Source: DATESN01 sp035270785
GTDB taxonomy: Bacteria; Bacillota; Clostridia; Lachnospirales; Lachnospiraceae
NCBI GenBank assembly: GCA_035270785.1
Contig: DATESN010000119.1
Location: 1 to 50,226, forward strand
Direction: 5' to 3'
Length of the DNA: 50,226 bases
Below the pieces are notes generated by a model. The model did not search any database, had not been told where the DNA came from, and saw only the letters and a list, made by a program, of their open reading frames with translations. The position numbers and the translations under genes are program-made. Below, one piece after another: positions 32,711 to 41,811 of this stretch. Each line of letters begins with the position of its first letter. Positions within the stretch are counted from its first letter, which is position 1.

Positions 32711-34060
32711 TTATAACATGATATTTTGTATTAATTCAGCTAATTTTTTTGCTTCCTCTTGTATTAATTTAAAATCCTTCCCTTCAATCATAACACGAAC
32801 TAAAGGTTCCGTACCTGATGGCCGAATAAGCACACGTCCTTCTCCTGCAAACTTTAGTGTTAGATTTTCTATAGAGGCAGCTATCTCTGGATATTCCATG
32901 TAAGAATTCTTTTTATGATTTGGAACTTTGGCATTAATAAGTGCTTGTGGTAGCACCTCCATGATAGTTGCAAGTTCTGAAAGTGGTTTTCCAGTTTCTA
33001 CTACAACCTGTAATAAATGTAGTGCGCTTAAAAGTCCATCTCCTGTAGTATTTTCATCTAGAAAAATGATGTGTCCAGATTGCTCGCCGCCTAAGTTAGC
33101 ACCAATCTCTTTCATGCATTCTAGTACATATCGATCTCCAACCTTTGTTTGTTCCACCTTAATCTTATGTTCCTTTGCCATTAAGAAAAAACCGAGATTA
33201 CTCATAACAGTTGCTACAATCGTGTTATTGTTCAATCGACCATTTTGCTTCATGTGGTAGCCAATGATAGCCATAATCTTATCACCATCAATGACTTCCC
33301 CTTTTTCATCAACTGCTAAAAGCCTATCTGCATCACCATCAAAAGCCAATCCTAATTTAGCTTTTTCATATACTACTCTTGCTTTCAATTCTTCCATGTG
33401 AGTGGATCCGCAATTAGCATTAATGTTAGTCCCGTCTGGATTATTGTGAATGGCTACAACTTCAGCACCTAGTTCCTTCATTGCCTCTACGGAAGTATAA
33501 AAGGAAGCTCCTTCTGCACAATCCAAAACGATTTTCATACCCTTTAAATCAACGTTAACAGATTGGATTGCATGATTAATGTATTCTTCTCTGGCATCTG
33601 TACGATATTTTACTTTTCCAACCCCTGAACCTGTTGGAAACTTCAACCCTTTTAAGTCATTTTTTATTAATTCGTCTATTTCATCTTCTTGGGAATCTGG
33701 AAGTTTATATCCATCTCCATCAAAGAATTTAATTCCATTAAATTCAACTGGATTATGGGAAGCAGAAATAACAACTCCTGCATCAACTTTATATTTTCTT
33801 GTTAAATATGCTACTGCTGGGGTAGGCACTACTCCAACATATACTGCATTTGCGCCTACCGAACACACTCCTGCCATAAGTGCATTTGCTAACATATCTC
33901 CTGAAATTCTAGTATCACATCCGATCATGATAGTTGGTTTATGTTCTTTTTCTTTCGTTAAAACATATGCACCTGCTTGACCTAACTGCATTGCTAGTAG
34001 TGGCGTCAATTCCTCATTTGCCACTCCACGTACGCCATCAGTTCCAAAAAGTCTACCCAT
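32711..34060 (-). CDS. glmM: Phosphoglucosamine mutase
   Basis: GlmM interconverts glucosamine-6-phosphate and glucosamine-1-phosphate for UDP-GlcNAc and cell wall synthesis. GRLFGTDGVRG at the N-terminus, the phosphoserine loop ISASHNPVEFNGIKFF near residue 100, metal-binding DGDADR and the phosphate-binding RPSGTEPLVRVM at the C-terminus are all present. The length of about 449 is normal. ATG 34060 is chosen because GGAGTAAGG precedes it; an earlier in-frame ATG at 34108 would add 16 residues not seen in the family. It is last in the cdaA-cdaR-glmM set, and GlmM is known to bind and inhibit CdaA in other Firmicutes. Confidence 0.96.
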   Translation of the reverse strand: MGRLFGTDGVRGVANEELTPLLAMQLGQAGAYVLTKEKEHKPTIMIGCDTRISGDMLANALMAGVCSVGANAVYVGVVPTPAVAYLTRKYKVDAGVVISASHNPVEFNGIKFFDGDGYKLPDSQEDEIDELIKNDLKGLKFPTGSGVGKVKYRTDAREEYINHAIQSVNVDLKGMKIVLDCAEGASFYTSVEAMKELGAEVVAIHNNPDGTNINANCGSTHMEELKARVVYEKAKLGLAFDGDADRLLAVDEKGEVIDGDKIMAIIGYHMKQNGRLNNNTIVATVMSNLGFFLMAKEHKIKVEQTKVGDRYVLECMKEIGANLGGEQSGHIIFLDENTTGDGLLSALHLLQVVVETGKPLSELATIMEVLPQALINAKVPNHKKNSYMEYPEIAASIENLTLKFAGEGRVLIRPSGTEPLVRVMIEGKDFKLIQEEAKKLAELIQNIML

Positions 34061-34107
34061 CCTTACTCCTATCCGCACGCTTAAGCATACGTAATTATCT
34101 ATTTTCA

Positions 34108-35382
34108 TTACTCTTCTAATGTTACTTTCATCTTTACCATATAAGGAATATCTACACGTGCTCCCTCAGGTAAGTTCAAAATAGCTTCCACATCATACGT
34201 TCCTTCTGATAATTTTACTATTTCATTTTCTTCCATATAGGCTGCTATATCAATGGTTCCTGCTATATTATCCGGATTAATAGTCTCAATTACTTTTTGC
34301 AATCCAGAAATATTAAATAACTTTGTTTCATCGAAATCAACGCTCTCCACTGTAAATCCATCTGGAATATTAGTAAACTTTAACTTTTCCTTTTGTAAAG
34401 AAGCAATTTTTGTTACTTTCTTCTCTATATATACAATAACATTCGCTTTGCCATTAAATTTATTATTTACTAAAAATAGATTATCTGGAATATATTTTCC
34501 TAAATCTACAATTACAGTAACGTCACCACTTTGTCCAGTTACGTTAAGTGCTGTCTCAGGTACTTCAATCTTTTCAATAGACTCCAATATACTCTTTTTA
34601 CCACCTAAGGTCACTTCACTTGGGGAACTAGAAATTACACCGGTTAATTCATAACCATCTACAGGTGTACCCATAACATCATATTCTAGGGGTACTGTTT
34701 TAGTTCCCAATATATCTACACTAACGCTTACCGAGTCTATATTTTTCGAAATAACACTATTTGTAATCAAATTATCTTCATTGTCATAAAGTTTTATTTC
34801 TATACTGGTACTGATATCTGTTGTCATTCCACTAACATCTACATTAGCAACTGCTCTTGCAACTTGTTTGATAATTGATTCTGGACCCGAAAGACGTACT
34901 ACTGTTTGATCTGTTGTAACATTACCAATTAAATAACCTACTTCCGGCTTCCCTGTTGTATTTACTTGAATAACTAATTGAGTTTTCTTTATATTATCAA
35001 TTTTAACCCTTAGGTTTTCTGTGCTTGGCTTTATGCTTTCAATTTTATCATTATATTTTTCTGATGATACACTAATTCCTAACGTATCCATAAATGTAAG
35101 TTCTTCCATGTCAGCCACCGCTTTTAGATCTTCTTTTCTTAACTCACTAAGAATAGATCTTCTAGCTGTTACAACAACACTAATTATGTTTGTATTATCC
35201 AATATCTCGTAGATTTTACCCGTATCTGTAATTGCTTCTGGATGTAATATCTCAACTTGAATCCCATAAAATGGTTGGACCATAACTGGATCATCGATAT
35301 TTACCACGATAAGCCAAAGAAGAACTGCAAATACGATTGCTAGAATCTTAAGGCCTAAGTTAGTTGTCCATATCTTTTTCAA
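34108..35382 (-). CDS. cdaR: YbbR-domain protein, regulator of diadenylate cyclase (CdaR)
   Basis: A single N-terminal membrane helix (LGLKILAIVFAVLLWLIV) is followed by about four YbbR repeats of some 80 residues on the outside, each with a strand set and a PxxV type core (for example TTGKPEVGYLIGNVTTDQTVVRLSGPESII). The family binds CdaA through its membrane part and tunes c-di-AMP synthesis. The start TTG 35382 is favoured by GGAAAGGAAGG just upstream and limits the overlap with cdaA to 23 bases; ATG 35421 gives 13 more residues with a poor ribosome site. It lies between cdaA and glmM as in Bacillus. Confidence 0.92.
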   Translation of the reverse strand: MKKIWTTNLGLKILAIVFAVLLWLIVVNIDDPVMVQPFYGIQVEILHPEAITDTGKIYEILDNTNIISVVVTARRSILSELRKEDLKAVADMEELTFMDTLGISVSSEKYNDKIESIKPSTENLRVKIDNIKKTQLVIQVNTTGKPEVGYLIGNVTTDQTVVRLSGPESIIKQVARAVANVDVSGMTTDISTSIEIKLYDNEDNLITNSVISKNIDSVSVSVDILGTKTVPLEYDVMGTPVDGYELTGVISSSPSEVTLGGKKSILESIEKIEVPETALNVTGQSGDVTVIVDLGKYIPDNLFLVNNKFNGKANVIVYIEKKVTKIASLQKEKLKFTNIPDGFTVESVDFDETKLFNISGLQKVIETINPDNIAGTIDIAAYMEENEIVKLSEGTYDVEAILNLPEGARVDIPYMVKMKVTLEE

Positions 35383-36244
35383 ATTTCGACCTTCCTTTCC
35401 ATAATTTCCTCTTTTTATCATCTTCTGGTTTATTTTGTATCAACTTCACTTTTTCCCTTAAGCTTTCAGCATCTAAATTACGGTAAAGCTCACCATTATA
35501 AGCGACACTTATATTGCCTGTTTCTTCCGACACAATAATCGTTAAAGAATCCGTCACTTCTGAAATACCAACTCCTGCCCGATGCCTTGTGCCTAACTCT
35601 TTGCTAAGTTCCATATTATCTGACAAAGGTAAATAGCAAGTAGCCGATATAATTCTATTTCCACGAACTATGATTGCACCATCATGGAGTGGCGTATTAT
35701 GTTCAAAAATATTTACAAGTAATTGGCTAGATACCAATCCGTCAACTTCTATACCTGTTCTTTCGTATTCTGCAAGGGAGTGACTTTGTTCAATAACAAT
35801 CAGCGCTCCTGTTTTTACTCTACCCATCTCAAATGTTGCTTTGACAATTTCATTAACTGTTTTATCTAGAAAACGTCCTCCCGCATTTTTGCTGGAATCT
35901 AGTTTAATAAATGTACTAAAAATATTCTTATTACCCAATTGCTCTAAGGCTTTTCTAAGTTCTGGTTGCATGACAATAACGATAGCCGTTACAGCTAGAC
36001 CAAATGCATTTTCTGCAATCCATAATATAGTGGTCATATTGAAAATGGCTGCAATTAGAAGGAATACCATAATAACAAGCATACCCTTTAACAAAGACCA
36101 TGCCTTTGTATTCTTAATCCACACTATAATTTGATACACCAAAAAGGAGATAATGGCTATCTCCACAATATCCGTCCATAAAATTCGATTGGGAATGTGT
36201 AATGCAGATAAATACTTTTCTACGTAATAATTAATTTGCTCCAT
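35360..36244 (-). CDS. cdaA: Membrane diadenylate cyclase
   Basis: CdaA makes c-di-AMP from two ATP. Three membrane helices occupy about residues 20-95 (for example IVEIAIISFLVYQIIVWI), followed by the DAC catalytic domain with LHDGAIIVRGNRI (the DGA motif), GTRHRAGVGISE (the RHR motif) and SEETGNISVAYNG. The 294 residues are the usual length. Its 3' end overlaps cdaR. Upstream by 45 bases and on the same strand are two uncharacterised membrane genes and yvyF, so its expression may follow that of competence and flagellar-type genes. The ATG has only a weak GGAA upstream. Confidence 0.97.
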   Translation of the reverse strand: MEQINYYVEKYLSALHIPNRILWTDIVEIAIISFLVYQIIVWIKNTKAWSLLKGMLVIMVFLLIAAIFNMTTILWIAENAFGLAVTAIVIVMQPELRKALEQLGNKNIFSTFIKLDSSKNAGGRFLDKTVNEIVKATFEMGRVKTGALIVIEQSHSLAEYERTGIEVDGLVSSQLLVNIFEHNTPLHDGAIIVRGNRIISATCYLPLSDNMELSKELGTRHRAGVGISEVTDSLTIIVSEETGNISVAYNGELYRNLDAESLREKVKLIQNKPEDDKKRKLWKGRSKFEKDMDN

Positions 36245-36289
36245 TTGTTTTTATTCCAGTCATTTCATTCTATTCTTAACCAGAAAACA

Positions 36290-37498
36290 TTACTCATGTT
36301 GACCTATATCTCTGGAATTAGAAGTTCTTTCAATACCCTCTGTATATCCTGTTGAAACTCTTGATGTTGATTGTTGTCCTGGGGAACCTGGTCTTTGCCC
36401 TACCGTGTTTGGTCTTTGTCCTACCGTGTTTGGTCTTGCACTTTCCAAATTGTTACCTGCTCTTGTTACCGTTCTTGTTGATGTTCTTGAAGAAGGGTTA
36501 GGTTGATTCATTCTTGCATTTGAAGTGGCTCCAGTATTGGCCAAAATCCTGGAATTAGTAAAAGAATCCTCGTTTTGAGAATTTATTTTTTTAATTGTCT
36601 TATCAGGTACTGATACAGTAATCTTAGGCACCGCTTTTACATAATAATAATATTCATCATCTTCAAATTGAACCATTTCAGTTCTGCTATAGTCTACATT
36701 AAAAACAAAGAACTGAAGTATTTTTACAATTCCGATAGAAAAAATAGTTCCCGTTAATGTTCCCATTATAGAAATCTTTGTATCAAACATTAAATCTCCA
36801 ACAAGTAAAATCACAATATTGGAAAGTGCACCTGCTACCATTGCAATGGTCCATGCATGGTCTATGGATAATCTTCTAATAAAATAGACGATTGTAATCG
36901 TAATTGCAAAACCAAGAATCACCACTAACATCAATTTATTATTTAATACACCATCAATAATATATCTAAATTTTGCAACTGTTCCATTTTCACCCAACAA
37001 TGTAATTGCAGTTACATTTGAACTAATATAATTTATTAAATAATAAACAATAACTCCACTGCCAACTGACACAATAGATGCTGGTGTACCTACTAACCCC
37101 ATTGCTAAAGGCATTACATATGGTATCCTTAGCATAAAACATAGAGGTGTTAATAATACCACAATTGTATCTTTTGGTGAAAACCTAAAATAAAGTAAAA
37201 AGAGAAGTAAAAAAACGCACAATGCAACAATCGCACATTCAAAAGATAACGCATATAGATGTGCAACTACAAATGCTGCAGCAATAAAGACAATAAAGTT
37301 ATAGGGCAAGAATGAACACATCAGTGCCATTACTAGTACAATGGCTAAATTATTAATTTTACTCATGTATCCTAGTTTTTCATTCACTTGCATAAAAATG
37401 ATGAATGACATAATAAACTTCAATATTGGTGTAATATATACTTCATGTTTGCTATAAATATTCTTAAACCGTTCTTTTAAAACAAGTAAACTTTCCAT
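36290..37498 (-). CDS. Polytopic membrane protein with repeat tail, upstream of cdaA, unknown
   Basis: Eight or nine hydrophobic segments lie within residues 20-280, then a cytoplasmic tail of about 120 residues. The tail begins with an acidic, tyrosine-rich segment (QFEDDEYYYYVKAVPKITVSV) and ends in a low-complexity part rich in Asn, Ser, Thr, Arg and Gly with RPNTVGQ repeats. I do not recognise a family. ATG 37498 is chosen because AAGGA is 8 bases upstream; a TTG at 37501 is one codon earlier. It is 20 bases downstream of another unknown membrane gene and 45 upstream of cdaA. The position suggests a membrane partner of the c-di-AMP module, but this is inference. Confidence 0.85.
   Translation of the reverse strand: MESLLVLKERFKNIYSKHEVYITPILKFIMSFIIFMQVNEKLGYMSKINNLAIVLVMALMCSFLPYNFIVFIAAAFVVAHLYALSFECAIVALCVFLLLFLLYFRFSPKDTIVVLLTPLCFMLRIPYVMPLAMGLVGTPASIVSVGSGVIVYYLINYISSNVTAITLLGENGTVAKFRYIIDGVLNNKLMLVVILGFAITITIVYFIRRLSIDHAWTIAMVAGALSNIVILLVGDLMFDTKISIMGTLTGTIFSIGIVKILQFFVFNVDYSRTEMVQFEDDEYYYYVKAVPKITVSVPDKTIKKINSQNEDSFTNSRILANTGATSNARMNQPNPSSRTSTRTVTRAGNNLESARPNTVGQRPNTVGQRPGSPGQQSTSRVSTGYTEGIERTSNSRDIGQHE
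36390..36431. repeat. 21-base tandem repeat coding RPNTVGQ units
   Basis: GGTCTTTGCCCTACCGTGTTT at 36390-36410 is repeated with one difference at 36411-36431 and followed by a partial third copy. It encodes the heptapeptide RPNTVGQ in the low-complexity tail of the membrane protein. The unit is a multiple of three. Confidence 0.9.
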
Positions 37499-37518
37499 CA
37501 AAATATCCTTTCCAATAG

Positions 37519-37920
37519 CTATATTCTCTTACTTTCTTTACTATACATCTCTGCCAATTGCTTTAAGTGATTTGAATATATCTTCTGTTTCTTTTTCGCA
37601 TGGCTATATCTTGAGGAGTAAATGGCATATGAAATAAGGGAATATCCAGCAACAACAATGGCAAAAATCAATAGACTTTTTTTTCCTAAAACAAGTAAAT
37701 CAGCCTTGTAAATATCTTGCATAATTCCCTCGAATTCATAAAAAACATACATCAACAATACAACAAAAAAGGCAATGGTTGCACTAATCATTGATTTGAT
37801 TACCTGTAATCCTATATAATCTCCTCTAAAGTAATTACCGATTGCTCCATTTTTCTTTCCTTCATGTTCTTCATAAGAAGCCATTTTGGTCATTAAAATA
37901 ATTCTTTTTTCGTTTAACAT
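37519..37920 (-). CDS. Small two-helix membrane protein, unknown
   Basis: The 133-residue protein has two membrane helices (about 40-63 and 80-100) with short loops; both ends are rich in Lys, Arg and Glu and probably cytoplasmic. The C-terminal part (RYSHAKKKQKIYSNHLKQLAEMY) may form an amphipathic helix. No known motif was found. It lies between the yvyF gene and the larger unknown membrane protein with gaps of 45 and 20 bases, so it belongs to the same transcript. A modest AGAG site precedes the ATG. A function cannot be proposed from its sequence; a complex with its neighbour is possible. Confidence 0.82.
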   Translation of the reverse strand: MLNEKRIILMTKMASYEEHEGKKNGAIGNYFRGDYIGLQVIKSMISATIAFFVVLLMYVFYEFEGIMQDIYKADLLVLGKKSLLIFAIVVAGYSLISYAIYSSRYSHAKKKQKIYSNHLKQLAEMYSKESKRI

Positions 37921-37965
37921 TATATTGATCTCTTTTCATGTTAATTGACATATCATAAAAGCGTA

Positions 37966-38373
37966 CTACCTATCTAGAAATCGCATTTTAGGATTATCTT
38001 TTAGTTCTTTCTTTACATTTTGTGATATTTCATTTTTTCGAATGGAACCACTTAAGGTATTCGCTGTATTTGCTTTACAACTATTGCAGTAACGACCGGT
38101 TTTAATCATTGCTCCACAAGTCTCACACTCAATGCTAATGGGTGAATCTTCAGAAAAAACCAAACGCTCTTCTCGAATCCATTGCTGAATTTGGGGAACT
38201 TCAACATCACAATTTTGTGCGATATCTTGGATTCCAGACCCTTTATTCTCCATTACAAATTTCTTAACTTCCTGAAACTTTGCTTCTTGTAATTTTCTAC
38301 ATTGTGGGCATACATTCGGACCTACTATATAGTTATATATCCTTCCACATTTTCTACAGTTACGTACATTCAT
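37966..38373 (-). CDS. YvyF-like flagellar operon zinc-ribbon protein
   Basis: This 135-residue protein has two CxxC pairs at the N-terminus (RNCRKCGRIY and VCPQC), a helical middle part that reads like a winged or MerR-type helix-turn-helix (IQDIAQNCDVEVPQIQQWI), and a second zinc-ribbon (CETCGAMI and CNSCKAN). This arrangement is that of the TIGR03826/YvyF family, found next to flagellar or comF genes and proposed as a regulator. In Bacillus subtilis yvyF also follows comFC. Here comF is 18 bases upstream on the same strand but no flgM follows. AGGAGG precedes the ATG. Confidence 0.92.
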   Translation of the reverse strand: MNVRNCRKCGRIYNYIVGPNVCPQCRKLQEAKFQEVKKFVMENKGSGIQDIAQNCDVEVPQIQQWIREERLVFSEDSPISIECETCGAMIKTGRYCNSCKANTANTLSGSIRKNEISQNVKKELKDNPKMRFLDR

Positions 38374-38391
38374 TTATATTTCCTCCTAGAG

Positions 38392-39093
38392 TTAAAGTCC
38401 TTTACCAACCGAAAGTGTAATAAAGTAAATATTTTCAATTCCTATCGCTTTCAATTGTTCTGTCATTGCATTAATTGTACTTCCCGTTGTATAGATATCA
38501 TCAATAATTATAATTGTACTTAATTTTACATCATTTCGAACAATTTTAAAAGCCCTTTTCAAATTATTTTGACGTTCTCTATCGTCTAATTCTTTCTGGG
38601 GAATAGTATTCTTGCATCTTGCGATCAAGGAATCGTTTACAGGGATGCCTAAATATTTACTTATTTCTGTTGCTATCAATAGAGTTTGATTAAAACCTCT
38701 TTTTTTCATTCTTGATTTGTGAAGGGGAACTGGAATCAGGGCCTGAGCATTCCATGATAGAATTTCTTTACCTAGATGCTTCACTACCTCTTTGCCATAG
38801 AATTTGCTATATTCCTCTCGTCCTTGATACTTGAATTTATAGATTGACCCATGAATACAGTCGTATTCAAAAAGTGCTCTACCTTTCGTATATTTGTGTG
38901 GTTTTGTTGCACAATCAAAGCAATATTCTTTGCCTTTTTCCGTTAATTGTTTACCACACTTACAACAAAATGGTTCCTTAATATATTTTAAATTTCTTAA
39001 GCACTCTGTACATATTAAGTTTCCCTTGGGATACACCACACTGTCACATAGTATACAGCGCCTTGGAAAAAATAAATCTAACATATCTATCAT
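38392..39093 (-). CDS. ComF/ComFC-family phosphoribosyltransferase-like protein
   Basis: The N-terminus is a double zinc-finger of four CxxC pairs (RRCILCD, ICTECL, CCKCGKQL, YCFDC). The rest is a type I phosphoribosyltransferase fold with LIPVPLHKSRMKKRGFNQT and the ribose-phosphate binding IIIIDDIYTTGSTI. ComFC is needed for DNA uptake in competent Bacillus; in non-competent bacteria its role is unclear. The ATG overlaps the recD2 stop (TAATG), so translation is coupled. Usual comFC genes follow comFA, a DNA helicase; here RecD2 occupies that place. Length and motifs fit well. Confidence 0.95.
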   Translation of the reverse strand: MIDMLDLFFPRRCILCDSVVYPKGNLICTECLRNLKYIKEPFCCKCGKQLTEKGKEYCFDCATKPHKYTKGRALFEYDCIHGSIYKFKYQGREEYSKFYGKEVVKHLGKEILSWNAQALIPVPLHKSRMKKRGFNQTLLIATEISKYLGIPVNDSLIARCKNTIPQKELDDRERQNNLKRAFKIVRNDVKLSTIIIIDDIYTTGSTINAMTEQLKAIGIENIYFITLSVGKGL

Positions 39094-41354
39094 TACTCAC
39101 CTAAATCTTCTAAACTTCTCTCCAGTTCATTGATTCGGATATGTAAACTTGTGAATCTCTTTTGCTCATTTTCATTGGCAATCATACTTTGAATGGTATC
39201 TCTACTACCTAGAATGGTAACACAAGTTTTGGCTCTTGTAACCCCTGTATATAGTAAATTACGGTTAAATAACATTCGTGGGCCCTTTAAAAGGGGAATA
39301 ATAATGGCAGGATATTCACTTCCCTGGGACTTATGGATGGTAATGGCATAGGCTAATTCTATTTCATCTAATCCCGAAAATCCATAAGTAACCTTTCGAT
39401 GTTCATCATATTCAATTACAATTGTTTGAGCATATTCATTAATTTCCATAATAATTCCAATATCTCCGTTGAATACTCCCAACCCTTTATCTATAGGTAT
39501 TCCATATTTACTCACAATTACCCATTCCAATTGATAATTGTTTTTAATCTGCATAATCTTATCCCCTTTTCTAAAGGTCCAATCTCCATGGGCGTGCTCT
39601 TCCTTATCTTGGGCCGGAGGATTTAAATACTGCTGTAAAATTTTATTTAACGTTTCAACACCAAGATTTCCTTTGCGCATGGGCGTTAGTACTTGGATTT
39701 CATAAGGGGTAGCATTTACATACTTTGGCATCTTCTCTGTTATGAGTTGTACCATGTGCTTATATATTACATTAACATCATTTCTTTCCAAAAAGAAGAA
39801 ATCCTTACTTTTATTATCCAGGGTAATGGATTTTCCTTGGTTGATTTTATGGGCGTTTAATACAATATCACTTTCTCCAGCTTGTCTAAATATCTTTTGT
39901 AAAATAACAACGGGGATCTTCTTACTTAATATCAAATCCCTTAAGACTTGTCCCGGACCTACTGAAGGCAGCTGATCAATGTCTCCAACCATGATAAGCC
40001 TGGTTCCTACTGTAATTGCCTTTAGTAAAGCTTGAAATAAATAAATATCTACCATTGACATTTCGTCAATTATGATCACGTCTGCTTCTAACGGGTTTTC
40101 TTCGTTTCTCTCAAACTTAATGCTATTTCGATGCTCCGAACCCATTCCATTTAACTCTAATAATCTGTGAATGGTTTTCGCTTCATATCCTGTTGCTTCC
40201 GTCATTCTTTTTGCAGCCCTTCCTGTTGGTGCTGCCAAATATAAATCCAATCCCTCTTCTTCAAAATACTTGATAATTAGATTTATCGTTGTTGTCTTTC
40301 CAGTTCCCGGCCCTCCTGAAAGTATAAATAATCCGTTTTTAACACTTTCAAGAACAGCTTTTTGTTGAAGTTCATCTAGTTCCAATTCCAACTTTTCTTC
40401 AAGTCTTGTTATCTTTAAAGCAATGGAAGTTTCTTCTGATGGAAGTAGCTGTCCGTCAAAAATCATTGAAACATTTAAATCATGTAGCATTTTTGCACAA
40501 TTCAATTCTGCATAATATGCCGCCATTGCATAAATAGCATGGATATCCTTTTCTTGTTTTATGATCACTTTTTTATCCATCATTAGATTTGAAATACTTG
40601 GTTCAATAGATGCTTCGTCTAATTCCAACAAGTCTCCACACCTTCTTAATAGAGTGGATTTTGGTAAGTACATATGCCCTTCCCCTAACCCTTGTAACAA
40701 AGTATACAATATTCCACTTTGAATTCTATAATCCGAATCTACATGGATTCCAATCTTTCCAGCTATTTCGTCGGCTATTTTAAATCCTATTCCTTCTACT
40801 TCTTCTGCTAAACGGTATGGATTTTCCTTCATAATTCCATAAATTCTAAGTCCATATGTACTGAATATCTTCAATGCCAAAGTGTTGGATATTCCATATT
40901 GTTGCAGAAAAATCATAACCTCTCTCATATCCTTTTTTTCTACTAATTGCTCTGCAATCTCCCTGGCTTTTCGCTCACTAATTCCTCTTATTTCTGCTAA
41001 TCGTTCTGGTTCTTCTTCCATAATCTTAAAGGTATCATCCACAAACTTCTTAACAATTCTTTTTGCTAGAGCCGGCCCGATTCCTTTAATGGCACCCGAA
41101 CTTAAATAACGTTCCATTGATGCAGCGTCACTGGGTGTTACAATTTTATATATATTTATTTTGAACTGTTCTCCATAGATTGCATGCTTAATAAAATCTC
41201 CCTCAGCTTCAATACACTCACCTTGGTCCATTGTTCTAAAAACACCTACACAAGTTACATCCTCTCCGTCACTCACTAGGTTTAGCACTGTATAGCCATT
41301 TTCTTCATTTCTATATATAATATGCTCAATATAACCCGAAATCATTTCCGACAT
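39093..41354 (-). CDS. recD2: RecD2-type SF1 DNA helicase
   Basis: This 753-residue protein matches the RecD2 group that lacks RecB and RecC partners. The N-terminal part contains helix-hairpin-helix repeats (for example AIKGIGPALAKRIVKKF near residue 90 and EGIGFKIADEIAGKIGIH near residue 190). The helicase domains contain SGGPGTGKTTTINLI (Walker A near 350), AAPTGRAAKRM, IIDEMSMVD, VGDIDQLPSVGPG and AYAITIHKSQGSEYP. RecD2 moves 5' to 3' and takes part in DNA repair and replication-fork processing. It opens the eight-gene run that ends with glmM, just downstream of a terminator. Confidence 0.95.
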   Translation of the reverse strand: MSEMISGYIEHIIYRNEENGYTVLNLVSDGEDVTCVGVFRTMDQGECIEAEGDFIKHAIYGEQFKINIYKIVTPSDAASMERYLSSGAIKGIGPALAKRIVKKFVDDTFKIMEEEPERLAEIRGISERKAREIAEQLVEKKDMREVMIFLQQYGISNTLALKIFSTYGLRIYGIMKENPYRLAEEVEGIGFKIADEIAGKIGIHVDSDYRIQSGILYTLLQGLGEGHMYLPKSTLLRRCGDLLELDEASIEPSISNLMMDKKVIIKQEKDIHAIYAMAAYYAELNCAKMLHDLNVSMIFDGQLLPSEETSIALKITRLEEKLELELDELQQKAVLESVKNGLFILSGGPGTGKTTTINLIIKYFEEEGLDLYLAAPTGRAAKRMTEATGYEAKTIHRLLELNGMGSEHRNSIKFERNEENPLEADVIIIDEMSMVDIYLFQALLKAITVGTRLIMVGDIDQLPSVGPGQVLRDLILSKKIPVVILQKIFRQAGESDIVLNAHKINQGKSITLDNKSKDFFFLERNDVNVIYKHMVQLITEKMPKYVNATPYEIQVLTPMRKGNLGVETLNKILQQYLNPPAQDKEEHAHGDWTFRKGDKIMQIKNNYQLEWVIVSKYGIPIDKGLGVFNGDIGIIMEINEYAQTIVIEYDEHRKVTYGFSGLDEIELAYAITIHKSQGSEYPAIIIPLLKGPRMLFNRNLLYTGVTRAKTCVTILGSRDTIQSMIANENEQKRFTSLHIRINELERSLEDLGE

Positions 41355-41424
41355 TTTTTTCCTCTTTATGCTCTACTGTTCTTGTCCTATATTATATCAT
41401 CTTTTACAATATTTTTACACAACA

Positions 41425-41448
41425 AAAGGCTGCATAGAAGCAGCCTTT
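41425..41448 (-). terminator. Rho-independent terminator after the mbl-flagellar unit
   Basis: AAAGGCTGC (41425-41433) pairs with GCAGCCTTT (41440-41448) around a six-base loop. On the minus strand the stem runs into TTTTGTTG, and it lies 27 bases after the rod-binding gene stop. On the plus strand TATTATT follows, so it acts mostly for the minus strand. It isolates recD2 from the flagellar genes. Confidence 0.88.
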
Positions 41449-41475
41449 ATTATTATATTTAAATTTATTAAGAAT

Positions 41476-41778
41476 CTATATACCAAAATTACGTTTCATT
41501 TGATCATATAAGGTTTGCGCTATCCCAAGACTGTTTTGATCCGTAGACTGACTTGACAACTTTTGAATTGTTTCGTCTTTTATATAGTCCACTAATGTTG
41601 ATGTAGATTTTGATGAATATTCTGTTTCCGGAATTGTCTTTTGCATTTCTTTAAACATCTGTTCTAAAAAATAAGATTCAAATTCTTTGCAAACATCCAT
41701 TAACTTTTTATCTGACGCTGCAGGATCAGCATCCAATGAACCTAAACTATTTAAACTACTTATTTTGCTTATATCCAT
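41476..41778 (-). CDS. FlgJ-type rod-binding domain protein
   Basis: The 100-residue protein has the rod-binding domain seen in the N-terminal half of FlgJ: KKLMDVCKEFESYFLEQMFKEMQKTIPE near residue 25-50, then DEYT-like and the closing GIAQTLYDQMKR. It lacks the peptidoglycan hydrolase half, as is common in Firmicutes and spirochaetes. It should assist rod assembly across the cell wall and act at the basal body. It stands 33 bases downstream of the flhP/flgG-type gene, following AAGGAGGGTG, so it belongs to the same transcript. No N-terminal signal peptide is seen, as expected for type III export. Confidence 0.9.
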   Translation of the reverse strand: MDISKISSLNSLGSLDADPAASDKKLMDVCKEFESYFLEQMFKEMQKTIPETEYSSKSTSTLVDYIKDETIQKLSSQSTDQNSLGIAQTLYDQMKRNFGI

Positions 41779-41811
41779 ATTGCACCCTCCTTATTGAATA
41801 AATACAGACCA

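Noticed and set aside
33579..33980. Open frame of 133 codons on the plus strand
   Set aside because: It is antisense to glmM and has no ribosome site or recognisable sequence.
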